This document shows positions 38,551 to 48,054 of a stretch of 64,000 bases of DNA, piece after piece (positions within the stretch are counted from its first letter, which is position 1; every line of letters starts with the position of its first letter). The notes under the pieces are model-generated. The model made no database searches and was not told the origin of the DNA. It saw nothing but the letters and a program-made list of their open reading frames with translations. The position numbers were made by a program, and so were the translations under genes. Source of the stretch: Citrobacter freundii (GTDB taxonomy: Bacteria > Pseudomonadota > Gammaproteobacteria > Enterobacterales > Enterobacteriaceae); assembly GCF_029717145.1 (NCBI RefSeq), contig NZ_CP099222.1, forward strand, positions 1,426,001-1,490,000, written 5' to 3'.

Positions 38551-39564
38551 ATGGCAAACAAGACCCGAATCAAAGATATTGCAATGGCGTGCGGTGTGTC
38601 GATTGCCGCCGTGTCCCGGGCCCTGAAAGGGCAGCCAGGACTGAGCGAAGAGACCCGACAGCGGATACTGGCGATTGCCGAGTCTGAAGGTTACGATTTC
38701 GGTCGTTTGCGCAGTGGCCGCATTAAGCGGCTGCTATTTCTGCTGCACCGCGAGCACAATATAGCCAGTGCATTGCCGTTCTATTCCAGCGTGATGCTTG
38801 GGGTGGCTGACGCCTGCCGGGAAAACGATATTGCGATGAGTTTCTTGCCGATTGGCCCGGAAGATTCGCTGGCTGAACTCATTAATTTGCATCAGCCTGA
38901 CGCGCTGATTGCCGCAGGGTATCTGGAAACAGAAACTCTGGTCGAGCTGCGTAAACTGGCACTGCCGGTCACGCTGGTGGATCTGTGGGCAGCGGATTTT
39001 CCCTGCGTCAATCCGGATAACTTTCATGGGGGCTTCATTGCGACACGGCATCTGCTTGAACAAGGGCGCAAACGCATTGCGTTTCTCGGCCATTCGCAGC
39101 GCCATTACAGTATCCGCCAGCGCGTAGAAGGATATCAGCAAGCGTTATTTGACGCCGGGCTGTCTTTACCCGCGGAGTACCGTGTTGAAGCACCGCCGGT
39201 CAAAGATATTGAACAGGCGCTGGTCGAGGGCATGGACAAACTGTTAGCTCTGCCGCAGCCGCCGGATGCTATCTTTGCCTATAACGATATTGCCGCGCTG
39301 GTGGCGATGCGCGTCTGCGCGCGTAAGGGGCTCAACGTGCCGCAAGATATCGCGATTGTTGGCTTTGATGACATCGATGCCGCTGCCTGGGCGCATCCGG
39401 CGTTAACCACTGTGGCGGTAGATAAGCGCGAGCTTGGGCGAGATGCGTTTCGTTTACTGCTCAGCGAGCAACATGAGCGAAATTTACTGCTGCCGGTGCG
39501 GCTTGTGATCCGCGAAAGCTCGCTGAGTGCGACCGCACATTCACAGTTGCACCCTACGCGGTAA
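38551..39564 (+). CDS. LacI-family transcriptional regulator
   Basis: A 337-residue repressor-type protein. The N-terminal helix-turn-helix and hinge (RIKDIAMACGVSIAAVSRALKG, residues 5-26) are followed by the periplasmic-binding-protein-like effector domain (from about 60), with the family marks AFLGHSQRHYSIRQRVEGY, IFAYNDIAALVAMR and IVGFDDIDAAAWAHPALTTV. It is divergent from the symporter-hydrolase operon, which it most likely controls in response to the transported sugar or arabinose (inference). It ends 40 bases before the ubiX start. Confidence 0.88.
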   Translation: MANKTRIKDIAMACGVSIAAVSRALKGQPGLSEETRQRILAIAESEGYDFGRLRSGRIKRLLFLLHREHNIASALPFYSSVMLGVADACRENDIAMSFLPIGPEDSLAELINLHQPDALIAAGYLETETLVELRKLALPVTLVDLWAADFPCVNPDNFHGGFIATRHLLEQGRKRIAFLGHSQRHYSIRQRVEGYQQALFDAGLSLPAEYRVEAPPVKDIEQALVEGMDKLLALPQPPDAIFAYNDIAALVAMRVCARKGLNVPQDIAIVGFDDIDAAAWAHPALTTVAVDKRELGRDAFRLLLSEQHERNLLLPVRLVIRESSLSATAHSQLHPTR

Positions 39565-39604
39565 TCCGGCACAGTCACGCCATGAAGAACAAAGGGCTCT
39601 CACA

Positions 39605-40174
39605 GTGAAACGACTCATCATTGGTATTTCTGGCGCCAGCGGTGCAATTTATGGCGTGCGGCTGTTACAGGTTTTGCGTGACGTTGTTGATGTGGAAACC
39701 CATCTGGTAATGAGTGCGGCGGCACGTCAGACCCTGGCGCTGGAAACAGACCTGTCCGTACGTGAGGTGCAGGCATTAGCCAATGTGAATCACGACGCGC
39801 GTGATATCGCCGCCAGTATTTCATCTGGTTCATTCCAGACGGCGGGGATGGTCATTCTGCCTTGTTCCATTAAAACGCTCTCCGGTATCGTCCACAGTTA
39901 TACCGATGGGCTGTTGACCCGCGCCGCTGACGTGGTGCTGAAAGAGCGTCGTCCACTGGTGCTATGCGTACGTGAGACACCGCTACATCTGGGGCATCTG
40001 CGATTGATGACCCAGGCGGCGGAAATAGGCGCGGTAATTATGCCGCCGGTTCCGGCGTTTTATCATCGTCCCCAGACGCTTGATGATGTGATTAATCAAA
40101 CGGTTAACCGTGTACTCGACCAGTTCGACATTGCTCTCCCGCACGATCTGTTTACTCGCTGGCAGGGGGCATAA
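39605..40174 (+). CDS. ubiX: Flavin prenyltransferase UbiX
   Basis: Joins dimethylallyl phosphate to FMN to make the prenylated flavin cofactor of the UbiD decarboxylase in ubiquinone synthesis. The 189-residue protein begins KRLIIGISGASGAIYGVRLL (flavodoxin-like FMN site) and has LPCSIKTLSGIVHSYTDGLL and ETPLHLGHLRLM. The GTG at 39605 is chosen because it matches the E. coli N-terminus; the open frame upstream to 39527 lies partly in the LacI-type gene. Confidence 0.96.
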   Translation: MKRLIIGISGASGAIYGVRLLQVLRDVVDVETHLVMSAAARQTLALETDLSVREVQALANVNHDARDIAASISSGSFQTAGMVILPCSIKTLSGIVHSYTDGLLTRAADVVLKERRPLVLCVRETPLHLGHLRLMTQAAEIGAVIMPPVPAFYHRPQTLDDVINQTVNRVLDQFDIALPHDLFTRWQGA

Positions 40175-40205
40175 GCCGCTCCGCCAGCGTGCATATCTGC
40201 ATTCC

Positions 40206-40228
40206 TTGCCCTGTTTCAGGGCAATTTT
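40206..40228 (+). terminator. Terminator after ubiX
   Basis: Stem TTGCCCT (40206-40212) / AGGGCAA (40218-40224), loop GTTTC, then TTTT. It separates ubiX from argT. Confidence 0.8.
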
Positions 40229-40378
40229 GTAACCGCGATCATATCCTCAACATTTAATTCGTTAAAACGTAACGAAACGCTGCGGTTCAACCGTCATACC
40301 TGCTATCTTCAAAATCAGGACAATATTGCAACGTTTTATTAACATATTTAACGTCGAATATCCTCATCGACGCGAAAA

Positions 40379-40394
40379 TGGCATAAGACCTGCA
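40379..40394 (+). promoter_or_regulatory. Sigma-54 promoter of argT
   Basis: TGGCATAAGACCTGCA has the -24 GG and -12 GC separated by exactly ten bases and matches TGGCAC-N5-TTGCA at most positions. It ends 67 bases before the argT ATG. Salmonella argT is known to have an NtrC-activated promoter here. Confidence 0.8.
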
Positions 40395-40461
40395 TGAAAA
40401 AGTCTGCAAACACACAACACAACGTAAAACATAATAAAATTTCGCCACTTGAGGGTTATGT

Positions 40462-41244
40462 ATGAAGAAGACGGTACTTGCTTTGTCATTGCTGGTAGGA
40501 CTTTCCGCCACCGCGGCCAGCTACGCAGCGCTTCCGCAGACAGTTCGTATTGGTACAGATACCACCTACGCCCCTTTTTCCTCTAAAGATGCCAAAGGGG
40601 ATTTTGTCGGGTTTGATATCGATCTCGGCAATGAGATGTGTAAACGTATGCAGATCAAATGTACCTGGGTTGCCAGTGACTTTGATGCGCTGATCCCCTC
40701 TCTGAAAGCGAAGAAAATCGATGCCATTATCTCCTCTCTGTCTATTACCGAAAAGCGCCAGCAAGAAATCGCGTTCTCAGACAAACTTTACGCCGCAGAC
40801 TCACGTCTGATTGCTGCGAAGGGTTCCCCGATTCAACCGACCCTTGATTCGCTGAAGGGAAAACATGTTGGCGTACTGCAAGGCTCAACCCAGGAAGCCT
40901 ATGCTAACGACACCTGGCGCAGCAAAGGCGTGGATGTGGTGGCCTATGCGAACCAGGATCTTATCTATTCTGACCTGACGGCAGGACGTCTGGATGCCGC
41001 GTTGCAGGATGAAGTTGCGGCTAGCGAAGGATTCCTGAAACAGCCTGCGGGCAAGGACTACGATTTTGCGGGTCCTTCGGTAAAAGACAAAAAGTACTTT
41101 GGTGACGGAACCGGGATTGGCTTACGCAAAGATGACGCAGAGCTGAAAGCGGCCTTTAATAAAGCGCTCGGCGAACTGCGTCAGGATGGGACTTACGACA
41201 AAATGGCGAAAAAGTACTTTGCCTTTAATGTCTACGGCGACTAA
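40462..41244 (+). CDS. argT: Lysine/arginine/ornithine-binding periplasmic protein ArgT
   Basis: Type-1-fold solute-binding protein, 260 residues. Signal peptide [20 protein letters not shown] to about residue 22 (cleavage SYA/A). The binding-protein signature [15 protein letters not shown] lies near residue 53, and the ligand-contacting [20 protein letters not shown] near residue 93. It delivers lysine, arginine and ornithine to the HisQMP complex encoded downstream. It shares most residues with hisJ next door, indicating tandem duplication. Sigma-54 control is indicated by the promoter upstream. Confidence 0.96.
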   Translation: MKKTVLALSLLVGLSATAASYAALPQTVRIGTDTTYAPFSSKDAKGDFVGFDIDLGNEMCKRMQIKCTWVASDFDALIPSLKAKKIDAIISSLSITEKRQQEIAFSDKLYAADSRLIAAKGSPIQPTLDSLKGKHVGVLQGSTQEAYANDTWRSKGVDVVAYANQDLIYSDLTAGRLDAALQDEVAASEGFLKQPAGKDYDFAGPSVKDKKYFGDGTGIGLRKDDAELKAAFNKALGELRQDGTYDKMAKKYFAFNVYGD

Positions 41245-41265
41245 TACGCCAATACGGGAAGCGAT

Positions 41266-41295
41266 TGCACCGTAACGGGGAACGATTACGGTGCA
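41266..41295. repeat. Perfect inverted repeat between argT and hisJ
   Basis: TGCACCGTAA (41266-41275) and TTACGGTGCA (41286-41295) are exact reverse complements around a ten-base centre. It starts 22 bases after the argT stop. It could be an RNA hairpin that ends or stabilises argT mRNA; the GCACC/GGTGC ends also resemble NtrC half sites. No T run follows it. Confidence 0.6.
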
Positions 41296-41306
41296 TGATA
41301 GTTACA

Positions 41307-41324
41307 GTGCACTATTTTGGTGCT
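41307..41324. promoter_or_regulatory. NtrC binding site upstream of hisJ
   Basis: GTGCACTATTTTGGTGCT contains GCAC-N7-GTGC, the spacing and sequence of strong NtrC sites such as those at glnA (GCACCAACATGGTGC). It lies about 110 bp upstream of the sigma-54 promoter of hisJ, a normal enhancer distance. Confidence 0.75.
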
Positions 41325-41425
41325 TTTATCGCTGACATAATGAGCATGAATGCATACTTAAGCGCTTTTCATGCAAAAAAATACCGCCAGCAGGGCAGAA
41401 TGCTTTGCCATGTTGGCCTGATTAA

Positions 41426-41441
41426 TGGCACGATAACTGCA
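41426..41441 (+). promoter_or_regulatory. Sigma-54 promoter of hisJ
   Basis: TGGCACGATAACTGCA is a near-perfect match to TGGCACG-N4-TTGCA with ten bases between GG and GC. It ends 49 bases before the hisJ ATG. With the NtrC site it implies nitrogen-limitation control of hisJQMP. Confidence 0.82.
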
Positions 41442-41490
41442 CCTGGTCCTGTAAAGATCCCCTATATAAGACAGTCTGTTGAGGATAGTT

Positions 41491-42273
41491 ATGAAAAAAC
41501 TGGTGTTGTCTCTTTCTCTGGTTCTGGCGTTCTCCAGTGCTACCGCAGCATTTGCCGCTATTCCGCAAAAAGTGCGGATCGGTACCGACCCCACTTATGC
41601 CCCGTTTGAATCGAAAAATTCGCAGGGTGAATTAGTCGGTTTTGACATCGATCTGGCAAAAGAACTGTGCAAGCGTATTAATACACAATGTACCTTCGTT
41701 GAAAACCCGCTGGATGCGCTGATCCCTTCGTTAAAAGCGAAGAAAATTGATGCCATCATGTCGTCACTTTCGATCACTGAAAAACGTCAGCAGGAAATCG
41801 CCTTTACCGACAAGCTTTATGCAGCAGACTCTCGTCTGGTGGTTGCGAAAGATTCGGCTATCCAGCCGACCATTGAATCGCTGAAAGGCAAACGTGTCGG
41901 TGTACTGCAGGGCACGACTCAGGAAACGTTTGGCAATGAACACTGGGCGCCGAAAGGTATTGAAATTGTCTCCTATCAGGGGCAGGACAATATCTACTCT
42001 GACCTGACGGCCGGGCGTATTGACGCCGCGTTCCAGGATGAAGTTGCGGCCAGCGAAGGTTTCCTGAAGCAGCCGGTAGGCAAAGATTACAAATTCGGCG
42101 GCCCGTCTGTGAAAGACGAGAAATTGTTCGGAGTGGGTACCGGTATGGGGCTGCGCAAAGAGGATAACGAACTGCGCGAAGCACTGAATAAAGCGTTTGC
42201 AGAAATGCGCGCTGACGGAACTTACGAGAAGCTGGCGAAAAAGTACTTTGATTTTGATGTTTATGGCGGTTAA
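41491..42273 (+). CDS. hisJ: Histidine-binding periplasmic protein HisJ
   Basis: Solute-binding protein, 260 residues, that hands L-histidine to HisQMP. Signal peptide [20 protein letters not shown] to about residue 22. Binding-protein signature [15 protein letters not shown] and [20 protein letters not shown] parallel those in ArgT. The ATG at 41491 follows TTGAGGATAGTT. The next gene hisQ is 186 bases away across a REP pair, which in Salmonella reduces downstream expression relative to hisJ, giving excess binding protein. Confidence 0.96.
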   Translation: MKKLVLSLSLVLAFSSATAAFAAIPQKVRIGTDPTYAPFESKNSQGELVGFDIDLAKELCKRINTQCTFVENPLDALIPSLKAKKIDAIMSSLSITEKRQQEIAFTDKLYAADSRLVVAKDSAIQPTIESLKGKRVGVLQGTTQETFGNEHWAPKGIEIVSYQGQDNIYSDLTAGRIDAAFQDEVAASEGFLKQPVGKDYKFGGPSVKDEKLFGVGTGMGLRKEDNELREALNKAFAEMRADGTYEKLAKKYFDFDVYGG

Positions 42274-42321
42274 TCACCGCTGGTGCTGATAAAGCCCGTA
42301 GATTTTTGACGTGTTGAATTT

Positions 42322-42396
42322 ATGCCTGATGGCGCTGCGCTTATCAGGCCTACAGCGATTTTGTAGGCCGGATAAGGCAACGCCGCCATCCGGCAT
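42322..42396. repeat. BIME between hisJ and hisQ
   Basis: Two inverted REP units: ATGCCTGATGGCGCTGCGC ... ATCAGGCCTACA and GTAGGCCGGATAAGGC ... GCCATCCGGCAT. The hisJ-hisQ gap is one of the first places REP sequences were described in Salmonella. Confidence 0.92.
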
Positions 42397-42459
42397 TTAA
42401 CAGTTTGTCTGAAATCAAAAGAGGCTTCTTACTTCACCACACACGACAGGACAGGCAGC

Positions 42460-43146
42460 ATGTTGTATGGCTTTTCAGGTGTTATTTTACAGGGCGCAAT
42501 CGTGACGCTTGAGCTTGCTCTTAGCTCGGTGGTACTGGCGGTTCTGATAGGCCTTGTCGGCGCGGGCGCAAAGCTGTCGCAAAGCCGGGCAATGGCGCTG
42601 ATTTTCGAAGGGTACACGACGTTGATCCGTGGGGTACCCGATCTCGTCTTGATGTTGCTCATTTTCTACGGATTACAAATCGCACTGAACACGGTCACTG
42701 ACGCGGTTGGTATCAGCCAGATTGATATTGATCCGATGGTGGCGGGGATTATTACGCTCGGTTTTATCTACGGGGCCTATTTTACTGAAACGTTCCGTGG
42801 CGCGTTTATGGCGGTTCCAAGAGGCCATATTGAAGCGGCGACGGCGTTTGGGTTTACCTCTTCGCAGATTTTTCGCCGGATTATGTTCCCGGCGATGATG
42901 CGCTACGCGCTGCCGGGGATTGGCAATAACTGGCAGGTCATTTTGAAGGCGACGGCGCTGGTTTCGCTGCTCGGACTGGAAGACGTGGTGAAAGCGACGC
43001 AGCTTGCCGGGAAGAGCACCTGGGAGCCATTCTATTTTGCCGTCGTGTGCGGGCTTATCTATCTGGTGTTTACCACCGTGTCTAATGGTGTGCTGCTGTA
43101 CCTTGAGCGCCGCTACTCTGTGGGTGTGAAGAGGGCTGACCTGTGA
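42460..43146 (+). CDS. hisQ: Histidine/Lys-Arg-Orn ABC permease HisQ
   Basis: One of two membrane subunits of the HisQMP2 importer, 228 residues with about five helices. The ABC permease EAA loop is visible as EAATAFGFTSSQIFRRIMFP near residue 127. It serves both HisJ and ArgT. It overlaps hisM: the stop at 43144-43146 lies within the hisM GTG start region. Confidence 0.96.
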   Translation: MLYGFSGVILQGAIVTLELALSSVVLAVLIGLVGAGAKLSQSRAMALIFEGYTTLIRGVPDLVLMLLIFYGLQIALNTVTDAVGISQIDIDPMVAGIITLGFIYGAYFTETFRGAFMAVPRGHIEAATAFGFTSSQIFRRIMFPAMMRYALPGIGNNWQVILKATALVSLLGLEDVVKATQLAGKSTWEPFYFAVVCGLIYLVFTTVSNGVLLYLERRYSVGVKRADL

Positions 43147-43856
43147 TTGAGATTATTCAGGAGTACTGGAAATCCCTGCTGTGGACCGACGGCTATCGCT
43201 TTACCGGCGTAGCGATCACCCTGTGGTTGCTGATTTCATCCGTAGTGATGGGCGGCATTCTGGCGCTGTTTTTGGCGATTGGTCGCGTATCCAGCAATAA
43301 GTTTATCCAGTTCCCCATTTGGCTATTTACCTATATTTTCCGTGGCACGCCGCTTTACGTTCAGCTACTGGTGTTTTATTCCGGGATGTACACGCTGGAA
43401 ATTGTCAAAGGGACGGACCTTCTCAACGCGTTTTTCCGCAGCGGGCTGAATTGTACCGTGCTGGCATTAACGCTGAATACCTGCGCCTATACCACCGAGA
43501 TCTTTGCCGGGGCGATTCGTTCGGTGCCTCATGGTGAGATTGAAGCCGCGCGCGCTTACGGTTTTTCTTCATTCAAGATGTATCGCTGCATTATTTTGCC
43601 CTCCGCATTGCGTATTGCGCTGCCTGCGTACAGCAATGAGGTTATTTTAATGCTGCACTCAACGGCGCTGGCCTTTACGGCCACGGTACCGGATTTGTTG
43701 AAAATTGCCCGCGATATCAACTCGGCGACCTACCAGCCGTTTACCGCCTTCGGTATTGCCGCCGTGCTGTATTTGATGATTTCGTATGTCCTGATCAGTC
43801 TGTTCCGTAAAGCGGAAAAACGCTGGTTGCAGCATGTAAAACCTTCGACGCACTGA
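43143..43856 (+). CDS. hisM: Histidine/Lys-Arg-Orn ABC permease HisM
   Basis: Second membrane subunit of HisQMP2, 237 residues. EAA loop [20 protein letters not shown] near residue 133 contacts HisP. TTG-free start: GTG at 43143 overlapping the hisQ stop by four bases (GTGA), a translational coupling pattern also found in E. coli. hisP begins 4 bases after its stop. Confidence 0.95.
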   Translation: MIEIIQEYWKSLLWTDGYRFTGVAITLWLLISSVVMGGILALFLAIGRVSSNKFIQFPIWLFTYIFRGTPLYVQLLVFYSGMYTLEIVKGTDLLNAFFRSGLNCTVLALTLNTCAYTTEIFAGAIRSVPHGEIEAARAYGFSSFKMYRCIILPSALRIALPAYSNEVILMLHSTALAFTATVPDLLKIARDINSATYQPFTAFGIAAVLYLMISYVLISLFRKAEKRWLQHVKPSTH

Positions 43857-43860
43857 GAAC

Positions 43861-44637
43861 ATGATGTCTGAGAATAAATTAAACGTTATCGATTTACACA
43901 AACACTACGGCGAACATGAAGTGCTGAAAGGGGTATCGCTGCAGGCCAATGCGGGTGATGTGATCAGTATTATCGGCTCGTCAGGCTCTGGCAAAAGTAC
44001 GTTCCTGCGCTGTATTAACTTTCTTGAAAAACCGAGCGCCGGGTCGATTGTGGTCAGCGGTCAGAACATTGGCCTGGTCCGTGACAAAGACGGTCAGCTC
44101 AAGGTGGCGGACAAAAATCAGCTGCGCCTGCTGCGTACGCGCCTGACCATGGTCTTTCAACACTTCAACCTGTGGAGCCACATGACGGTGCTGGAAAACG
44201 TCATGGAAGCGCCGATTCAGGTATTAGGGCTGAACAAGCAGGAAGCCCACGAGCGTGCGGTGAAATATCTGGCTAAAGTGGGTATTGATGAACGCGCTCA
44301 GGGTAAGTATCCGGTGCACCTGTCCGGTGGTCAGCAGCAGCGTGTCTCCATTGCGCGCGCGCTGGCTATGGAGCCGGAGGTTCTGCTGTTTGATGAACCG
44401 ACGTCAGCGCTTGACCCAGAGCTGGTGGGGGAAGTATTGCGTATCATGCAACAGCTGGCCGAAGAGGGGAAAACCATGGTGGTCGTCACCCACGAAATGG
44501 GGTTTGCCCGTCATGTCTCCACGCACGTGATTTTCCTGCATCAGGGGAAAATTGAAGAAGAAGGCGATCCAGAGCAGGTCTTCGGTAATCCGCAAAGTCC
44601 ACGTTTACAGCAGTTCCTTAAAGGATCGCTGAAATAA
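43861..44637 (+). CDS. hisP: Histidine/Lys-Arg-Orn ABC ATPase HisP
   Basis: Cytoplasmic ATPase of the importer, 258 residues. Walker [17 protein letters not shown] near residue 40, Q loop in [14 protein letters not shown] signature [16 protein letters not shown] near residue 154, Walker [17 protein letters not shown] and the switch histidine in [12 protein letters not shown]. Starts at the first of two tandem codons ATG ATG at 43861. Last gene of argT-hisJQMP. Confidence 0.97.
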   Translation: MMSENKLNVIDLHKHYGEHEVLKGVSLQANAGDVISIIGSSGSGKSTFLRCINFLEKPSAGSIVVSGQNIGLVRDKDGQLKVADKNQLRLLRTRLTMVFQHFNLWSHMTVLENVMEAPIQVLGLNKQEAHERAVKYLAKVGIDERAQGKYPVHLSGGQQQRVSIARALAMEPEVLLFDEPTSALDPELVGEVLRIMQQLAEEGKTMVVVTHEMGFARHVSTHVIFLHQGKIEEEGDPEQVFGNPQSPRLQQFLKGSLK

Positions 44638-44668
44638 GCGCTTGATTGCCCGGTGGCGTTTTTGTTGC

Positions 44669-45187
44669 TTACCGGGCCTTCGACTTCCCGCACTCCAGAC
44701 GATAACCCCAGTCGTCATAATGCACACCATTCACTTCATAGGCTTGCTCGAGCACCTGTGTGCGCACAAAACCGGTCTTTTCCAGTATGCGTACCGAGCC
44801 TTTGTTGTCCGCCAGCACCCACGCGTTTATCGCCATTACGCCAGCGTGTTCAAAGGCATAGTCGCACACCGCGCGTACCGCTTCACTGGCAATCCCTTTT
44901 CCCTGAGCGCGTGAAATAATGCAATAGCCAATATCAGCCTCTTGCGGAAAGTGATGACTAATCTGCAAACCAATATCACCGAGCGGAGTCGTGTCATGAT
45001 GTTGGCGGATGACAAACGTATAGGGTGCATTAAGACGCCGGGCGAACAGCAGGCGTGTTTCTTTTATCGGGGAGATAGTGCCCATAACGCGCATGATGTC
45101 CGGGTTTTCGCGTAGTCGCAGGAAAAACGGCCAGTCAGTCGGTTGAAACGGGGAGAGGATAAGTCGCGGGGTGGTAATTATCGCCAT
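44669..45187 (-). CDS. GNAT family N-acetyltransferase
   Basis: A 172-residue RimJ/RimL-type acetyltransferase. The start LSPFQPTDWPFFLRL and the acetyl-CoA loop ISRAQGKGIASEAVRAVCDYAFE near residue 95 (Q-x-x-G-x-G/A pattern) are recognisable, with NKGSVRILEKTGFV near residue 128. The substrate is unknown; relatives act on protein N-termini or small molecules. In E. coli K-12 this place holds yfcI, a transposase-like gene, so this gene marks a local difference. It is convergent with hisP. Confidence 0.85.
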   Translation of the reverse strand: MAIITTPRLILSPFQPTDWPFFLRLRENPDIMRVMGTISPIKETRLLFARRLNAPYTFVIRQHHDTTPLGDIGLQISHHFPQEADIGYCIISRAQGKGIASEAVRAVCDYAFEHAGVMAINAWVLADNKGSVRILEKTGFVRTQVLEQAYEVNGVHYDDWGYRLECGKSKAR

Positions 45188-45257
45188 AAATTCGCCATTA
45201 CAGAAGTCAGGCTTATAACCTTACCACCGTAATGGCGACAGTGAACAGTCTTCGCGC

Positions 45258-46151
45258 TTATCGAATGACATCGGCCAGTGCTTCCTCTAAATCATACCAG
45301 CGAAACGCAAAACCAGACGCTTCCAGCCGCTTAGGTAATGCGCGCTGACCGCCGAGAACCAGCACCGAGGATTCCCCCATCAGCAAGCGCATTGCGGTTG
45401 CGGGAACGCGTAAGACAGCAGGGCGATTCAGCGCATGGCCCAGCGCATGGGCAAATTGCTCATTACGCACCGGGTACGGCGAGACCATATTGAATGGGCC
45501 ACGCAAATCGTTATCCAGCAGCCAGATGATCGCATTGACCATATCATCAATATGGATCCAGGCCAGATACTGACGTCCGTTACCGATGGGGCCGCCCAGA
45601 CCAAGGCGAAACGGCGGAACCATTTTTCCGAGGATACCGCCCGCAGGTGCCAGTACGACACCGGTACGCAGCAGGCATACGCGCGTGTTATCGCTTTGCG
45701 CGCCGCAGGCAATTTGCTCCCACCGGGCGCAGAGCTTATGGGTAAATTCATTGTGCGGCGGTTCTTCTTCCGTGACGACGACTTCACCTAAGTCACCGTA
45801 GTATCCGGCAGCCGAACCTGAGATCAACGCCGTCGGTGGCGTATCGCTGGCGTTGATTAAATCGACCAGTTTCTGGGTGATACCCCAGCGACTTTGGCAC
45901 AAACGCTCCTTTTGCTCAGCCGTCCAGCGCTTATCGGCGATGGGCTCTCCGGCAAGGTTAACAATCGCGTCGATCCCATTGAGGTTGGGCCTGTCCTCCA
46001 GCCCTTTCCACAGCGTAACCCGGGAGTCCAGAATCTGACGGGCCTTATCAGGGGTACGTGTTACAACGCTTATCTGATGCCCCAATTCCAGCAAGCGGGG
46101 GATCAGATGGCGTCCAATCAGGCCAGTACCACCGGTAATCAGAATCTGCAT
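45258..46151 (-). CDS. yfcH: SDR39U1-type nucleoside-diphosphate-sugar epimerase-like YfcH
   Basis: A 297-residue protein with an extended short-chain dehydrogenase fold. NAD(P) motif [23 protein letters not shown] at the very start; the middle has [11 protein letters not shown], where the usual YxxxK is not clearly present. The C-terminal DUF1731 segment (about 245-297, [13 protein letters not shown]) is typical of the SDR39U1 group. Function unknown; also called TIGR01777. It is followed by nothing in its operon and lies 19 bases downstream of folX. Confidence 0.92.
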   Translation of the reverse strand: MQILITGGTGLIGRHLIPRLLELGHQISVVTRTPDKARQILDSRVTLWKGLEDRPNLNGIDAIVNLAGEPIADKRWTAEQKERLCQSRWGITQKLVDLINASDTPPTALISGSAAGYYGDLGEVVVTEEEPPHNEFTHKLCARWEQIACGAQSDNTRVCLLRTGVVLAPAGGILGKMVPPFRLGLGGPIGNGRQYLAWIHIDDMVNAIIWLLDNDLRGPFNMVSPYPVRNEQFAHALGHALNRPAVLRVPATAMRLLMGESSVLVLGGQRALPKRLEASGFAFRWYDLEEALADVIR

Positions 46152-46170
46152 GTTGCCTCCCGGATAACGA

Positions 46171-46533
46171 TTAGCGCTGCCAGCTCAGCGTCATGGACAC
46201 GGAGTCGGCGTAACGCAATGCGTGAAGTTTATCGATCTCTACTTCAGCATAAGTGACCCAGTGATGTTCGCGTGCGATATCGAGCACATCTTGGGTTAAT
46301 TTTTCTAACAATGAGAAGCGGTTACTCTCTACGTGCGAAATAATGCTCTTGGTAATGGTGCGATAATTCAACGCATCGTTGATATCTTCGCTGGCGCGGG
46401 CTTTGTCTGCCGGGTAGTGGATGGCGATGTTAATGACGATATCCTGACGGTTCAGGATCTCCTCTTCTTTGATGCCAATAAACGTGCGCAGACGAAGGTT
46501 TTTTATACGAATAATTGCGTCAGGTTGTGACAT
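46171..46533 (-). CDS. folX: Dihydroneopterin triphosphate 2'-epimerase FolX
   Basis: A 120-residue tunnelling-fold enzyme, paralogue of FolB, that epimerises dihydroneopterin triphosphate to dihydromonapterin triphosphate. The sequence [22 protein letters not shown] and the glutamate-rich [15 protein letters not shown] segment fit the family. The pathway makes tetrahydromonapterin with FolM. It is grouped with yfcH on the same strand. Confidence 0.95.
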   Translation of the reverse strand: MSQPDAIIRIKNLRLRTFIGIKEEEILNRQDIVINIAIHYPADKARASEDINDALNYRTITKSIISHVESNRFSLLEKLTQDVLDIAREHHWVTYAEVEIDKLHALRYADSVSMTLSWQR

Positions 46534-46587
46534 TGCAGGTTTCCTCCATGTATGAACCTCTTAATGATACACGAGAATCGAATCGCG

Positions 46588-47223
46588 TTACCGGTTCTCA
46601 CTCGGCGCGTGCTGCAGCGCACGTTCCGTGGCGGGACGGGTACGAATGCGTTCGTACCAGTTATTAACCGCCGGATAGGTATCGAGGTCGATACGCTGAC
46701 GCTGATGAGCATGAATCCACGGCCAGCAAGCAATATCCGCAATGCTGTAGTGATCGCCACCTAACCAGGGGGACATTTCCAGACGTTTGTTCATCACGTT
46801 GTACAGACGCTGAGTTTCAACCTGATAGCGCTCAATGGCGTAAGGGATGGTTTGGGGGGCAAAATGATTAAAATGATGATTCTGGCCCAACATGGGACCC
46901 AGACCGCTCACCTGCCAGAACAGCCACTGCAACGTGGTGTGGCGTTCGCGTAATTCACCGCTGAGCAGCTTGCCGCTCTTCTCCGCCAGATACAGCAAAA
47001 TTTCACCCGATTCAAACAGGCTGAGCGGCTTACCGCCGTCCTCCGGGGCGTTATCGATAATGGCCGGGATTTTATTGTTCGGCGAGATCTGCAGAAAATC
47101 CGGATGAAATTGATTCCCTTTGCTGATATCGACAGGAATCAGACGGTATTTCAACTGCGCCTCTTCGAGAAACAGCGTGATTTTGTGACCGTTGGGCGTT
47201 GGAGTGTAGTAGAGGTCGATCAT
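46588..47223 (-). CDS. yfcG: Disulfide-bond oxidoreductase YfcG (GST family)
   Basis: A 211-residue glutathione-S-transferase homologue of the Nu class with strong disulfide reductase activity in E. coli. The N-terminal thioredoxin-like domain has the active-site region YTPTPNGHKITLFLEE and ISPNNKIPAIIDN; the C-terminal helical domain has HYSIADIACWPWIHAHQR. The ATG at 47223 matches the E. coli start; an upstream ATG at 47256 adds 11 residues. It is divergent from yfcF, another GST. Confidence 0.95.
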   Translation of the reverse strand: MIDLYYTPTPNGHKITLFLEEAQLKYRLIPVDISKGNQFHPDFLQISPNNKIPAIIDNAPEDGGKPLSLFESGEILLYLAEKSGKLLSGELRERHTTLQWLFWQVSGLGPMLGQNHHFNHFAPQTIPYAIERYQVETQRLYNVMNKRLEMSPWLGGDHYSIADIACWPWIHAHQRQRIDLDTYPAVNNWYERIRTRPATERALQHAPSENR

Positions 47224-47309
47224 TTTCAGCGTCCGTTGAGTGATGAACCGGGTCATGACAAGTATAGAGCCTGTTGGCGTGCGTGAGTTTTCATCAAGTG
47301 ACAGGGTGA

Positions 47310-48002
<693 letters not shown>

Positions 48003-48054
48003 TAATCGAGCGATAATCCAGTATCATTAAACGGTATTATACGACGAGGGGTGA

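Noticed and set aside
44648-44677. GCCCGGT/ACCGGGC hairpin as hisP terminator
   Set aside because: The loop is long (16 bases), no T run follows on the plus strand, and it overlaps the 3' end of the GNAT gene.
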